Numbered from the stretch's first letter, positions 26,032 to 34,695 are shown. The stretch is DNA of 64,000 nt from SHZI01 sp031409515 (GCA_031409515.1 JANNXJ010000056.1:62001-126000); one strand, 5' to 3'. The notes: generated by a model from the sequence alone, not told the origin. Translations and numbers: made by a program.

Positions 26032-26058
26032 GATAACACTATTCTATAAGTTGTTATC
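26032..26058. promoter_or_regulatory. Operator palindrome of the RHH/PIN toxin-antitoxin unit
   Basis: GATAACA (26032-26038) and TGTTATC (26052-26058) are perfect inverted 7-mers around a 13-nt A+T-rich centre, 3 nt upstream of the antitoxin ATG. The site covers the expected leader or -10 region, as in autoregulated toxin-antitoxin operons. Seen directly; the function is inferred. Confidence 0.72.
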
Positions 26059-26164
26059 ATATCGCAGATGACAGGTATTGGCCACCTTGAAATCTGGCCT
26101 TCTCTGGCAGAATCGCGGCGCCAGTCTGGTCGTTTCGTCAGGTACGCGGCTGGTAACTCCCGCC

Positions 26165-26929
26165 TTATCGCGAATTGCCCACCGCCGCCTCCACTTCCGC
26201 CACCAGTTTCGCCATCCGCGCTTCCAGCTCCTGACGCAGGCGCCCCAGGTCGTCCGTGCCGGACCCCGGCGGAATCCGGAAGGGCTCGGCGACTGCGATG
26301 GCCACCTTCGAGAACGGCAGGGGCACGATGAAGCGGTCCCAGCTGTTCCAGCGAATGCAGGGCTTTGCCGCGTAGGCAATCAGGATGATGGGGGCCTTGG
26401 TCATGCGCGCCAGCAGGATCGTGCCGGTCTTGAACTCGTGGATGGGGCCAGTCGGCCCGTCCGGGGTGATGACCAGCGAGGTCTTCTGGCCCACCAGCAC
26501 GTCGTACATGTCCTTCAGCGCCTGGCCGGCTGAACGCTTGGAAGAGCCCCGGAGAACTCCCGCGCCCCAGCGCTGGATGATGGCCGCCGGCACCTCCCCG
26601 CTCACGGAGGGGCTGGTGAGAAAGGAGATGTTCAGGCCCTTCCTGGCCTGGGTCAGGAGGAACCGGCCGCAGAAGATCTGCATCTGGTGCCAGTAAGACA
26701 CTATCGCTGCGGCCTCACTCGCCTGGAGGCGCTCCAGATGCTCGGCGCCGCGGACCGGCAACAGCCGGCAGGTCACCGCCAGAAGAGCCAGGATCCCCCG
26801 GGCCAGAAAAATGATCACGGCGTACCAGACACGCCGACCCAAAGACATCCTCCGCCGCGATGACCCGGGAAGACCGGTCGGGCGAAAGCGCTTGGCGCGC
26901 TGGCTGGCTGCATAGGGTTGCTCGCTCAC
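26165..26929 (-). CDS. DUF374-type lysophospholipid acyltransferase-like protein
   Basis: A membrane-anchored acyltransferase-like protein: an N-terminal hydrophobic helix (VWYAVIIFLARGILALLAV), an IVSYWHQMQIF segment in place of the usual HxxxxD block, and VITPDGPTGP, the hallmark of DUF374 proteins. These are thought to act on lipid A or other lipids. It is read here from GTG 26929 (254 aa). An ATG at 26848 would give 227 aa starting just before the helix, closer to the family length, but GGAGG then abuts the ATG, so the start is uncertain. It is divergent from the P450/acyl-AMP ligase operon, with 20 nt between starts, which suggests a common lipid theme. Confidence 0.78.
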   Translation of the reverse strand: MSEQPYAASQRAKRFRPTGLPGSSRRRMSLGRRVWYAVIIFLARGILALLAVTCRLLPVRGAEHLERLQASEAAAIVSYWHQMQIFCGRFLLTQARKGLNISFLTSPSVSGEVPAAIIQRWGAGVLRGSSKRSAGQALKDMYDVLVGQKTSLVITPDGPTGPIHEFKTGTILLARMTKAPIILIAYAAKPCIRWNSWDRFIVPLPFSKVAIAVAEPFRIPPGSGTDDLGRLRQELEARMAKLVAEVEAAVGNSR

Positions 26930-26949
26930 GGTTGCTAGAATACCCGCCC

Positions 26950-28320
26950 ATGAAGTCCCATGAGAATGATTCCCCGGGTTCCGTCCGGGATGTCGCCGGG
27001 GAGCCTGGCCTGCCGGCCGGGCCCGCTGAATTCCACACCATCGGGCCGGATCAGCAGACGTTCGCGGCCCTGGGCCGCTGGGTGCCCGAGTACGGCGACC
27101 TGTTCTGCGTGCAGTCCAGGGATCGCCGTGATCCCAGTCTGGTCGTCAGCAGCCCCGAGTACCTCAAGCACATCCTGTTGAGCAATCACGAGAACTACGC
27201 CAAGGGCGTTGGCTTCGAGCGGGTCAAGATGCTGCTGGGAAACGGCATCATCGTGAGTGATGGCGAGGACTGGCGCCGCCAGCGGACGATGATGCAACCG
27301 GGCTTCAGCCGGGCAAACATTGCCCGCTTGTCGGAGCCCATGCGGGGCCAGAACCAGGCACTCCGGCACCAGTGGGGCCTGCTGGCGGACAGCGGCCAGA
27401 CCATCGATATCACAACCGCCATGAGCCGGCTGGGGCTCGAAATCATCCTCCGCTCTATATTCAGCAGTGACCTTGACCGGATGGTTGACCAGGAGGGCGG
27501 CAACCCGTTTCGCTTTCTGGCAGAGGACACCACACGGGACATCCAGACTGCGGTGCGTTTTCGCAACCTGGCGCGACTGACACTCGGGCTCGTGGCAGAC
27601 CGGCGCGGGACCGGCGAGCGGCCCTTCGATTTCCTGTCCCTGCTCATGGATGCCAGGGACCGCAAGTCCGGTGCTGGCATGACCGACAAGGAACTGCTGG
27701 ACGAGGTCAATACGCTGATCATTGCCGGGCACGAGACCTCCGCAGGCACCCTCAACTGGGTCTGGTACCTGCTGAGTCAGCACCCGGATGTCGAGGCGCG
27801 CCTCCTTGCAGAACTCGCCCGGGTAACTCCGGGAGACGACTTCAGCTTTGACCAGCTGATGGAGCTCAACTACACGGCCTGCGTTCTCAAGGAGACCCTG
27901 CGCCTGTATCCGCCAGTCTGGCTGTTCTCTCGCCGTGCCAGGCAAGAGGATCGCCTTGGAGAATATAGGGTGCCGGCCGGCGCCCATATCTTCATCGCGC
28001 CGTACTTCCTCCATCGGCGCCCGGTACTGTGGCCGGATCCGGAACGCTTCGACCCCGACCGCTTCGATGAGTCCCGTTCACCTCCGGTCGACCGGTTCGC
28101 CTTCATACCGTTTTCGGCCGGGGCACGCCGTTGCATTGGCGATTACTTCTCCTTCGTCGAGATGCAGATGCACCTGGCCCTGCTCGCGCCGCGCTTCGCA
28201 CTCCGCTTCGAGGCAAACTCTTCCCGGCAGCCCAGCCAGCCCATTACACTCGATCCGGCAGTGAACCTTCGCACACTCCACAGCATCCACCTCAAAGTCC
28301 GGCATCGAAATGCCCCCTGA
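26950..28320 (+). CDS. Cytochrome P450
   Basis: A 456-aa soluble-type P450. I-helix AGHETSAGTLNW (oxygen-activating Glu/Thr), K-helix KETLRLYPP (ExxR), PERF motif region DPERFDPDRF, and haem loop FSAGARRCIG with the thiolate Cys near residue 395. No membrane anchor, so cytosolic. The overall look (long-chain CYP4/CYP102-like I-helix and haem loop) suggests a fatty-acyl or other lipid substrate, an inference strengthened by the overlapping fatty acyl-AMP ligase gene. ATG 26950 begins MKSHENDSPG; an ATG at 26860 would overlap the divergent gene. Redox partners are not in the window. Confidence 0.92.
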   Translation: MKSHENDSPGSVRDVAGEPGLPAGPAEFHTIGPDQQTFAALGRWVPEYGDLFCVQSRDRRDPSLVVSSPEYLKHILLSNHENYAKGVGFERVKMLLGNGIIVSDGEDWRRQRTMMQPGFSRANIARLSEPMRGQNQALRHQWGLLADSGQTIDITTAMSRLGLEIILRSIFSSDLDRMVDQEGGNPFRFLAEDTTRDIQTAVRFRNLARLTLGLVADRRGTGERPFDFLSLLMDARDRKSGAGMTDKELLDEVNTLIIAGHETSAGTLNWVWYLLSQHPDVEARLLAELARVTPGDDFSFDQLMELNYTACVLKETLRLYPPVWLFSRRARQEDRLGEYRVPAGAHIFIAPYFLHRRPVLWPDPERFDPDRFDESRSPPVDRFAFIPFSAGARRCIGDYFSFVEMQMHLALLAPRFALRFEANSSRQPSQPITLDPAVNLRTLHSIHLKVRHRNAP

Positions 28321-30298
28321 AGCAATGGCCCCAGACCTGCCCGTTACACTCGTCGACGTTCTCGCCACTCGCGGTGACTCTATGCGGCGCATCCACTATC
28401 TGGATGGACAGGATGACCGGCGCAGCGTCACGTTTGGCGGCCTGCGCTCTGCCGCGCTCGGCGTGCTGTTCCACCTCCAGGCATTTGGCGCCCAACCCGG
28501 CGACAGGGTGATCCTGCACACCTCCAGCACTGAGCAGTTCCTGGACGGCTTCTGGGCCTGTCTCCTTGGGGGACTGGTGCCGGTGCCGGTGGCCGTCGGT
28601 ATCAGCGACGATCACCGGCTGAAGCTGCTGCAGGTTTTCTCCACGCTGGGCAAGCCGCTCGTCTACACGGAGGAAGGCCAGAGGAGCCGGCTCCAGGACT
28701 ATGGCAGGGCCAGCGGCACTGCAGCCCAGGTTGATGCAGTGAACAAGCGGTCGCTGTTTGTCGAGCAGGTTACCGATATTTCCCGTCCGGGACGGGAACA
28801 CCCGGTGACGCCGGATGACCTGGCGTTTATTCAGTTTTCCTCGGGCTCCACGAGCACGCCAAAGGGCGTGCTACTGACTCACCGGAACCTGCTGACCAAT
28901 ATTCGCGCAATGATTGAGGGCGCACGCTTCACTGATCAGGACATTTCCTTGAGCTGGATGCCGCTGACTCACGACATGGGCCTTATCGGGCTGCACCTCT
29001 GCATGCTCACGGCGAACATCGAGCACACCATCATGGACACCCGGTTGTTCAGCCGTCGTCCACTACTCTGGCTCGAGGAGGCCAGCCGGCTGCGCGCCAC
29101 GGTCCTGTGCTCGCCGAATTTCGGTTACAAGCACTTTCTCAAAGTCTATGACTCCAAGGGTCTCAACGGCCTCGATCTGTCCGCTGTACGCCTGCTGATC
29201 AATGGTGCGGAGCCGATTTCGATTCCACTTTGCGAACGGTTCATGCAGAGAATGCAGCGCTTCGGGCTGGCACCCACAGCAATGTATCCGGTCTACGGGC
29301 TGGCCGAAGCGAGCCTCGCCGTGACCCTGCCAAGGCCCGGGCATGCGTATCGTTCGGTGCTCGTGGAACGCGCGTCACTGGCAGTGGGCAGCACCGTCGC
29401 CCTGGCTGAATCGGGAACTGCCAGCGGACTTGAACTCATGACCCTGGGCAAGCCGATCCGCGACTGCGAGCTCCGGGTAGCCGGCGACGACGACCAGCCG
29501 CTCGCGGCAGGCACTGTCGGGCACCTCCAGATCCGGGGGGGCAACGTGACGAGCGGCTACGTGGGGCTGCCTGCGGACCAGCAGCCGCTAACCGCGGATG
29601 GCTGGCTGCGCACGGGGGATCTTGGCTTTCTGACCGTGCCCGAAGGTGACCTGGTGGTCACCGGCCGGCAGAAGGAGATCATCTTCGTCAACGGCCAGAA
29701 CTACTACCCCAATGACCTGGAGGCCATTGCCGAAAAGTACGCGGGCGTAGAGCTGGGTAAGATGGCAGCGGCAGGCTCCCGCAAGGCCGGCGGCGACGAC
29801 GAAGAGCTTCTGCTGTTCCTCCTCAGTCGCGGCTCAGCGGCGGACTTCCTGCCGGTAGCCAGCCAGCTGCGTCGCCAGATCACCGAGCACACCGGACTGA
29901 ACGTGGCCCACGTGATTCCAGTCAGAACCCTGCCCAAGACCACCAGCGGCAAGCTGCAGCGGGGCAAACTTGCCCAGGCCTACGCCGATGGCGAGTACGA
30001 TGCGGTGCTGGCGGAACTGGACGCACTGGCGGCGGCGAACGCCCGCAAGGGGGCCACTAGCGAACCGGGCGGCTCAGACCTGCAGACAACGATCCGCCAC
30101 ATCTGCGCCTCGGTCATCACCGACCGGGAGATTGGCCTGGATGATGACTTCTTCGAGCTTGGGGTAAGCTCACTGTCCCTCGCCCAGATACACGAGCGCA
30201 TCGACGAGCAGTTTCCCGGTCAGCTCGATGTGGAAGACCTGTTCACCAAGTCCACAATCCGGGCCGTGGCTGCGCACCTGGCGGAAGGCAGGCAATGA
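28310..30298 (+). CDS. Fatty acyl-AMP ligase fused to an acyl carrier protein
   Basis: A 662-aa adenylation enzyme of the FAAL type. ATP loop FSSGSTSTPKGV at about residue 175, WMPLTHDMGLIG (typical of FAAL/DIP2), YGLAEASLAVT, LRTGDLGF, and TTSGKLQRGKL near the end of the ligase. A C-terminal carrier domain (about 585-660) has DDDFFELGVSSLSLAQI, whose Ser near 620 would carry phosphopantetheine. It would activate a fatty acid and load it on its own ACP. The first 11 bp overlap the P450 gene (a second ATG at 28325 avoids this), and its TGA overlaps the ParA ATG. No condensing or release domains are seen. Confidence 0.9.
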   Translation: MPPEAMAPDLPVTLVDVLATRGDSMRRIHYLDGQDDRRSVTFGGLRSAALGVLFHLQAFGAQPGDRVILHTSSTEQFLDGFWACLLGGLVPVPVAVGISDDHRLKLLQVFSTLGKPLVYTEEGQRSRLQDYGRASGTAAQVDAVNKRSLFVEQVTDISRPGREHPVTPDDLAFIQFSSGSTSTPKGVLLTHRNLLTNIRAMIEGARFTDQDISLSWMPLTHDMGLIGLHLCMLTANIEHTIMDTRLFSRRPLLWLEEASRLRATVLCSPNFGYKHFLKVYDSKGLNGLDLSAVRLLINGAEPISIPLCERFMQRMQRFGLAPTAMYPVYGLAEASLAVTLPRPGHAYRSVLVERASLAVGSTVALAESGTASGLELMTLGKPIRDCELRVAGDDDQPLAAGTVGHLQIRGGNVTSGYVGLPADQQPLTADGWLRTGDLGFLTVPEGDLVVTGRQKEIIFVNGQNYYPNDLEAIAEKYAGVELGKMAAAGSRKAGGDDEELLLFLLSRGSAADFLPVASQLRRQITEHTGLNVAHVIPVRTLPKTTSGKLQRGKLAQAYADGEYDAVLAELDALAAANARKGATSEPGGSDLQTTIRHICASVITDREIGLDDDFFELGVSSLSLAQIHERIDEQFPGQLDVEDLFTKSTIRAVAAHLAEGRQ

Positions 30299-31092
30299 CG
30301 CTCAACATTCCCGGTCACCGGGAACTCCGCAAGATCCTCGTCCTGAATCCCAAGGGCGGCTCGGGCAAGACGACGCTCGCCATGAATCTGGCCGGGTACT
30401 TCGCCTCGCTGGGACGGCCCGTCGCCCTGATGGACTTCGACCCCCAGGGGTCGAGCATCCGCTGGCTCAGAAAGCGACCGCCGACGGCGCCCGGCATCTA
30501 CGGGGTTGCAGCGTTCGAGAAGAAAATGAACATGACGCGCAGCTTTCAGCTGCGTATCCCGCCGGAGATCCGCTATCTGGTCGTGGACACCCCGGCGGCA
30601 ATGACCACCGCCCAGCTGACTGAATTCACACCCGGCGCCCACGCCATCCTGGTCCCGGTGCTCCCGTCAGCCATCGATATCCATGCGGCGTCCCGGTTGA
30701 TTGCCGACCTTCTGCTGGTGGCGAAGGTCAGCCGGCGCATGGGCAGGCTTGGCGTGGTGGCCAATCGCGTGCGGGAGAACACTCTCGGCTTTCGCAAGCT
30801 GATGTCGTTCCTCGACCGGCTCCAGATCCCCATCGTCGGGGCCTTGCGTGACAGCCAAAACTACGTGCACGCCGCGGACGAAGGGTCGAGCATTCACGAG
30901 ATGCACAGCTCCCGGACCCGGAAGGATCTGGCGAGCTGGCTGCCACTCACCAGCTGGCTGGAGATGCGCCTCAACACCCCACTCACGGATCGGGACATCC
31001 TGCGGCTCGGCGATGCCCCGCTCCCCTCTGAGACATCTGCTGAAATCATTGACCTCCGCACCCGCCGCGATGCAGAAGGTACCGGACCTTAG
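30295..31092 (+). CDS. ParA/MinD-like ATPase of the P450-acyl ligase operon
   Basis: A 265-aa ATPase with deviant Walker A KGGSGKTT (residues 20-27), LMDFDPQGSSIRW (Walker A' region) and Walker B YLVVDTPAAM. The C-terminal 60 residues (DRDILRLGDAPLPSE ...) are not ParA-typical. No ParB or centromere repeats are present, so it is not an obvious partition system; BcsQ-like or polar-positioning ParA relatives are closer analogies. ATGA overlap with the ligase gene implies coupled translation. The final residues GTGP and the TAG stop are encoded by a repeat element (31076-31114), so the native tail may have been replaced. Confidence 0.85.
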   Translation: MTLNIPGHRELRKILVLNPKGGSGKTTLAMNLAGYFASLGRPVALMDFDPQGSSIRWLRKRPPTAPGIYGVAAFEKKMNMTRSFQLRIPPEIRYLVVDTPAAMTTAQLTEFTPGAHAILVPVLPSAIDIHAASRLIADLLLVAKVSRRMGRLGVVANRVRENTLGFRKLMSFLDRLQIPIVGALRDSQNYVHAADEGSSIHEMHSSRTRKDLASWLPLTSWLEMRLNTPLTDRDILRLGDAPLPSETSAEIIDLRTRRDAEGTGP

Positions 31093-31114
31093 TTTTGTTA
31101 GTTGTTTAGTTGTT
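31076..31114. repeat. Half copy of the AAGGTACCGG hairpin element
   Basis: 39 nt identical to the left arm of the perfect hairpin at 56296-56381 (AAGGTACCGGACCTTAG then the TTAGT-rich part), but without a matching right arm. It holds the TAG stop of the ParA gene (31090-31092) and the TAA stop of the facing DUF411 gene (complement of 31106-31108). Confidence 0.93.
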
Positions 31115-31570
31115 GCCGCCGTGGGTTGCGTAGACGGCGCTCTTGCCATCCTTGCCCAGACTGAGCACGTCATAGGCAGGCGAGCCCGGCACGTCCATAC
31201 CCGGCGAGCCAGCCGGCATGCCCGGCGCTGTCAGCCCGAGGATTCCGGGCTTCTCCTTCAGTAGCCGCCGCACGTCACTGGCGGGCACATGGCCTTCGAT
31301 GACGTAACCGCCCACCGTACCGGTGTGGCAGGACGCCAGATTCAGGGGCACGCCGTTCGCTTTCTTGATCGGCTCCACATTGTCGAGATCCGTCACCTCG
31401 ACGCGAAACCCCGCCGCCTCCATATGGCTGACCCACTTGCCGCAACAGCCGCAGGTGGGAGTCTTCCAGACCTTCAGGAGGGGCAACGACCGGGACTCGC
31501 CGGCGCGGACACCCCCTGCCACGAGCAGAAACACCATCATCAGACCTGCTGCACTGTGCCGCTTCAACAT
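31106..31570 (-). CDS. DUF411 exported metal-binding protein
   Basis: A 154-aa protein with a signal peptide (FLLVAGGVRAG). The DUF411 signature VWKTPTCGCCGKWVSHM (Cys at about 40, 42 and 43) is followed by CHTGTVGGYVIEGHVPA with a further Cys/His pair, a pattern linked to copper handling in the periplasm. ATG 31570 is chosen because it starts the signal peptide directly; the frame is open far upstream. The last codons and stop lie in the half hairpin repeat. The neighbour upstream is a DedA protein 35 nt away. Confidence 0.85.
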   Translation of the reverse strand: MLKRHSAAGLMMVFLLVAGGVRAGESRSLPLLKVWKTPTCGCCGKWVSHMEAAGFRVEVTDLDNVEPIKKANGVPLNLASCHTGTVGGYVIEGHVPASDVRRLLKEKPGILGLTAPGMPAGSPGMDVPGSPAYDVLSLGKDGKSAVYATHGGNN

Positions 31571-31605
31571 CCCCAGCCCTCCAGAAACCGAGTCAGACCC
31601 ACGGC

Positions 31606-32250
31606 CTACGGCGCCGTCCGGGTCCGCTCCCGAAAAAACTCTATGACCGCCGGCAAAATGGAAATGATGATGATGCCGATCACTACCGCCGAGAAGTTTT
31701 CCTTGACGAGCCGCACGTTGGCGAAGAAGTACCCGGCGGGAACCAGCAGCAGCACCCACAACATGCTGCCTGCCACGTTGTAGAACTGATAGCGGAGGTG
31801 CGCCATCTGGCCCACGCCCGCAGCAAAGGGCGCCACTGTCCGGACAATCGGCACGAAGCGGGCAATGACGATTGTCTTGCCGCCGTAACGGGCGAAATAG
31901 GCCTGGGTCTTGTCGAGGTACTTCTGATTGATCAGCCCCGGAAACCGGCGCTGCAACTCTGTGCCGGCCAGACGGCCAACCCAGTAGTTGACCGCATTGC
32001 CGAGGATGGCAGCAGTAATAAGCAAAACGCAGAGCGCCACGACATCGAGCCGCCCCGAGGCGGCAACTGCCCCGGCAGCGAACAGCAGCGAGTCTCCCGG
32101 CAACAACGGCATGACCACGAGTCCCGTCTCGCAGAAGATGATGAGAAAGAGGATCCCGTAGATCCAGAGGCCGTAGTTGGCTACGAGCTCATCCAGATGG
32201 ACATCCAGGTTCAGGATGAAATCGACGAGGTACAGAAACAGGTCAACCAT
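31606..32250 (-). CDS. DedA-family (VTT domain) membrane protein
   Basis: A 214-aa inner-membrane protein with four or five hydrophobic segments. DedA hallmarks: a Glu-containing motif FCETGLVVMPLLPGDSLLF near residue 40 and a RFVPIVRTVAPFAAGVGQM helix with paired Arg. DedA/YqjA proteins are lipid-carrier transporters or scramblases that affect proton-motive force and envelope stress. It lies 10 nt downstream of the FabD-like gene on the same strand, so it is probably in one transcript from avtA to DUF411. Confidence 0.9.
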   Translation of the reverse strand: MVDLFLYLVDFILNLDVHLDELVANYGLWIYGILFLIIFCETGLVVMPLLPGDSLLFAAGAVAASGRLDVVALCVLLITAAILGNAVNYWVGRLAGTELQRRFPGLINQKYLDKTQAYFARYGGKTIVIARFVPIVRTVAPFAAGVGQMAHLRYQFYNVAGSMLWVLLLVPAGYFFANVRLVKENFSAVVIGIIIISILPAVIEFFRERTRTAP

Positions 32251-32260
32251 GACGTCCAGT

Positions 32261-33232
32261 TTAACCGCCGAACGCGGTGGCTGCTGCGCGCAGGGTCTCG
32301 CAATTTATCGCTGCGACGTGGCGCGCCTCGACACCACTGGCCTTGAGGGTTTTCCGGATGATGCCCTCCAGATTGGGCCGCTTGGCAGCGGGTCCGTCCT
32401 CCGCCCCCAGGCCCCCGCCAAACTCAATGAAGGTCGTCACCTGCTGCGCGATAGCCGTATTCAGGCAGCCGACCCAGTTCACGGGATTGAACAACTGGAA
32501 GAACAGTCGCGTCCGGATCGAATCAGGTTCGTGCAGTACGCCGGTGTAGTTGGAGAGTACCCCGACGGTGGGTGCGGAGAACGTCACCCGCTCCAGATCT
32601 TCCCGGAACAGCCGGGCCGCCGTCACCATGAAATAGGTATGAAAGGCCCCTTCAGTAGCCAGGCGAATGGCGCGCTTCCGGGGCAGGCGCTCGGCGAGAT
32701 CCAGGGCCAGTGCGTCCAGGTCGCTGTCACGCCCGCCGACCACAGTCTGGTCTGGCAGGTTACAACTCGCGATCTGGCAGTAGTGGCGATCCGCCAGAGG
32801 CCGCGCGGTGTCAACGTCCAGGGTGAGCGCCAGCATGCCGCCTTCGCCGTGCTCGCCCATCAGTTCGCCCCGGCGCCGCACCAGGCGGAGCGCATCATCG
32901 AAACCCAGTGCGCCGGCCGCCACCAGCGCGCTGTACTCGCCAAGGCTATGGCCTGCGGCCAGCGCCGGCTGTAGCCGGCCACCGGTCAGTTCCTCAAACA
33001 CCCGCAGGCAGGCGATCTCGTGGGTCAGGAGTGCCGGTTGCGTATTGCGGGTGAGGCCAATCTCGCCAGCCGGATCAGCAAAGGACAACTCCCGGAGATC
33101 GAAGCCAAGCACTTCGTTGGCCCGGTCGTAAACCTGGCGGGCGGCAGCAAACTCCTGGTAGAGATCGCTCCCCATACCCCGGTACTGGGAACCCTGGCCG
33201 GGAAACACAAACATGACGCGCTGGTCGCTCAC
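32261..33232 (-). CDS. FabD-like acyl-carrier-protein S-malonyltransferase
   Basis: A 323-aa acyltransferase: GQGSQ at residues 12-16, nucleophile motif GHSLGEY (Ser96), Arg in VRRRGELMGE and GAFHTYFM with the catalytic His (FabD usually has AFHSxLM). It starts at GTG 33232 with GGGAGAG just upstream. It transfers malonyl groups from CoA to ACP. It stands apart from any fab cluster, so it could be a second FabD or a trans-acting transacylase for a secondary pathway. The Gly-Ala-Phe-His motif argues for malonyl over methylmalonyl. Confidence 0.85.
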   Translation of the reverse strand: MSDQRVMFVFPGQGSQYRGMGSDLYQEFAAARQVYDRANEVLGFDLRELSFADPAGEIGLTRNTQPALLTHEIACLRVFEELTGGRLQPALAAGHSLGEYSALVAAGALGFDDALRLVRRRGELMGEHGEGGMLALTLDVDTARPLADRHYCQIASCNLPDQTVVGGRDSDLDALALDLAERLPRKRAIRLATEGAFHTYFMVTAARLFREDLERVTFSAPTVGVLSNYTGVLHEPDSIRTRLFFQLFNPVNWVGCLNTAIAQQVTTFIEFGGGLGAEDGPAAKRPNLEGIIRKTLKASGVEARHVAAINCETLRAAATAFGG

Positions 33233-33341
33233 CGACTCTCCCTGAGGCTGATGCTGTGCCTCGTCCCTGGCTGGCCGCAGAGGATACGGGCGACGCCCTG
33301 CGGCGACAACCGGGGCGCCGCCATCGCCGGTGCCAGCAGGC

Positions 33342-34616
33342 TCAGTGCTGCCAGCGGCGGGCCTCATCGCCGAGAATGCCGATGCCCCGCCGGACGGTTT
33401 CCTCGTCACGAGCGTAGGTAATTCGCAGGCACTGATCCCGGTGCGGCCAGTGCGCCTCTGGTGGCTCGCTGAGTCCCGGAAAGAAGTGGTGGCCGGATAG
33501 GACCAGAACACCGCGGGCCTTCAGGCGGGCATACAGCTCAGCGCTGGTGATCGAGAGCCGCGGCAGCCACACCCAGAGAAACAGCGCGCCCTCCGGCGCG
33601 TGCACGTGCCAGTCGCAGCCGTCCAGGGCTTCCCGGAGCCAGGCCAAAGCCTGCTGGGCCCGGCGCTGATAGAAGGGCCGGATCACCTCCCGGGACAGAC
33701 GCACGATCTCGCCGCTGGCCACGAGGTCCCGGACGAGAACGGGCCCGACGCTCCCCACGGCGAGACTGGTGACAGCGGTCATGGCGCCGAGCGCAGCAAT
33801 GATTTCGGGGCGGGCAATGACCATCCCGGTGCGCAGGCCGGGAAGTCCGAGTTTCGACAGGCTCATGCAGACAATGACATTCTCGTCCCAGACCGGCGTG
33901 GCCTCGGTGAACACGATCTGGGGAAACGGCAACCCGTAGGCACTGTCGAGAATCAGCGGCACATCGAGATCCCGTGCGAGGGCGCGGAGACGGTCGACCT
34001 CCCCATCGGTCAACACGTTGCCCGTCGGATTGGTGGGCCTCGAGGCGCAGATGGCCGCCACGGTTCCTGGCAGGTCATGGGCAGCCTCGAGGGCGGCGAA
34101 ATCGACGTGGTACTTGAACAGACGCTCCGGCAGATGCTCGATGACGGGACGCTGGGCGACGAACAGATCCTGCGTGACGCCCAGGTCACCATAGCCAATG
34201 TACTCGGGCGTCAGTGGCAAGAGGATGCGCCGCTCACCGCCAGCAACCGACGGTCCGGCCAGCAGATTGAAGAGCAGGAAGAAGCCCTGCTGGCTGCCGG
34301 CTGTCAGGGCAATGTTCTCGGGGCCGATGTCCCAGCCGCACTCCCGTCGCAGGAGCGCTGCCAGCGCGGCGCGGAAGGTCTGTTCGCCCGCCGGGTCCGG
34401 GTAGTCCGCCACCAGGCGCCGGAAGTCCCGGTCGTCATCGAGCACCGCGTGGAACCGTTCCCGGAACACGGCGAGCATCTCCGGGATGTGGGCCGGATTG
34501 CCCCCACCGAGCATCAGGGGCGGGATGTCCGCGGCCATGGCGGCGCCGAGATCGGTCATCAGCTCGACCGCCCCTGCGGGGCGGGTAAAGCGCTGGCCAA
34601 AGCGGGAGAATTTCAT
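33342..34616 (-). CDS. avtA: Valine-pyruvate aminotransferase
   Basis: A 424-aa fold-type I PLP enzyme. It follows E. coli AvtA closely throughout: MLGGGNPAHIPEM, GWDIGPENIALTAGSQ, LTPEYIGYGDLG, FKYHVDF, RPTNPTGNVLTDGE, CMSLSKLGLPGLRTGM (PLP Lys255), EGALFLWVWL and GHHFFPGL. It makes alanine and 2-oxoisovalerate from valine and pyruvate, or the reverse. It is divergent from a TetR gene, and two operator-like sites lie between them, so the regulator may control avtA. Confidence 0.94.
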   Translation of the reverse strand: MKFSRFGQRFTRPAGAVELMTDLGAAMAADIPPLMLGGGNPAHIPEMLAVFRERFHAVLDDDRDFRRLVADYPDPAGEQTFRAALAALLRRECGWDIGPENIALTAGSQQGFFLLFNLLAGPSVAGGERRILLPLTPEYIGYGDLGVTQDLFVAQRPVIEHLPERLFKYHVDFAALEAAHDLPGTVAAICASRPTNPTGNVLTDGEVDRLRALARDLDVPLILDSAYGLPFPQIVFTEATPVWDENVIVCMSLSKLGLPGLRTGMVIARPEIIAALGAMTAVTSLAVGSVGPVLVRDLVASGEIVRLSREVIRPFYQRRAQQALAWLREALDGCDWHVHAPEGALFLWVWLPRLSITSAELYARLKARGVLVLSGHHFFPGLSEPPEAHWPHRDQCLRITYARDEETVRRGIGILGDEARRWQH

Positions 34617-34643
34617 GGGCTTCAGCTAGTTGAGCGGCACGAT

Positions 34644-34673
34644 ACAGCACTGTTCGATGTGATACAGTGCTGT
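34644..34673. promoter_or_regulatory. Pair of operator-like palindromes between avtA and the TetR gene
   Basis: ACAGCACTGT (34644-34653) and ACAGTGCTGT (34664-34673) are each near-palindromes, are reverse complements of each other, and both follow GAT. Their centres are 20 nt apart, about two helical turns. They sit between the divergent starts and suit binding of two regulator dimers. Confidence 0.6.
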
Positions 34674-34695
34674 TTCATCGATCAGGTGCCGCGCC

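Noticed and set aside
30295..31092. Chromosome or plasmid partition locus (ParA)
   Set aside because: No ParB gene and no parS-like repeats adjacent; the gene is translationally coupled to a fatty acyl-AMP ligase.
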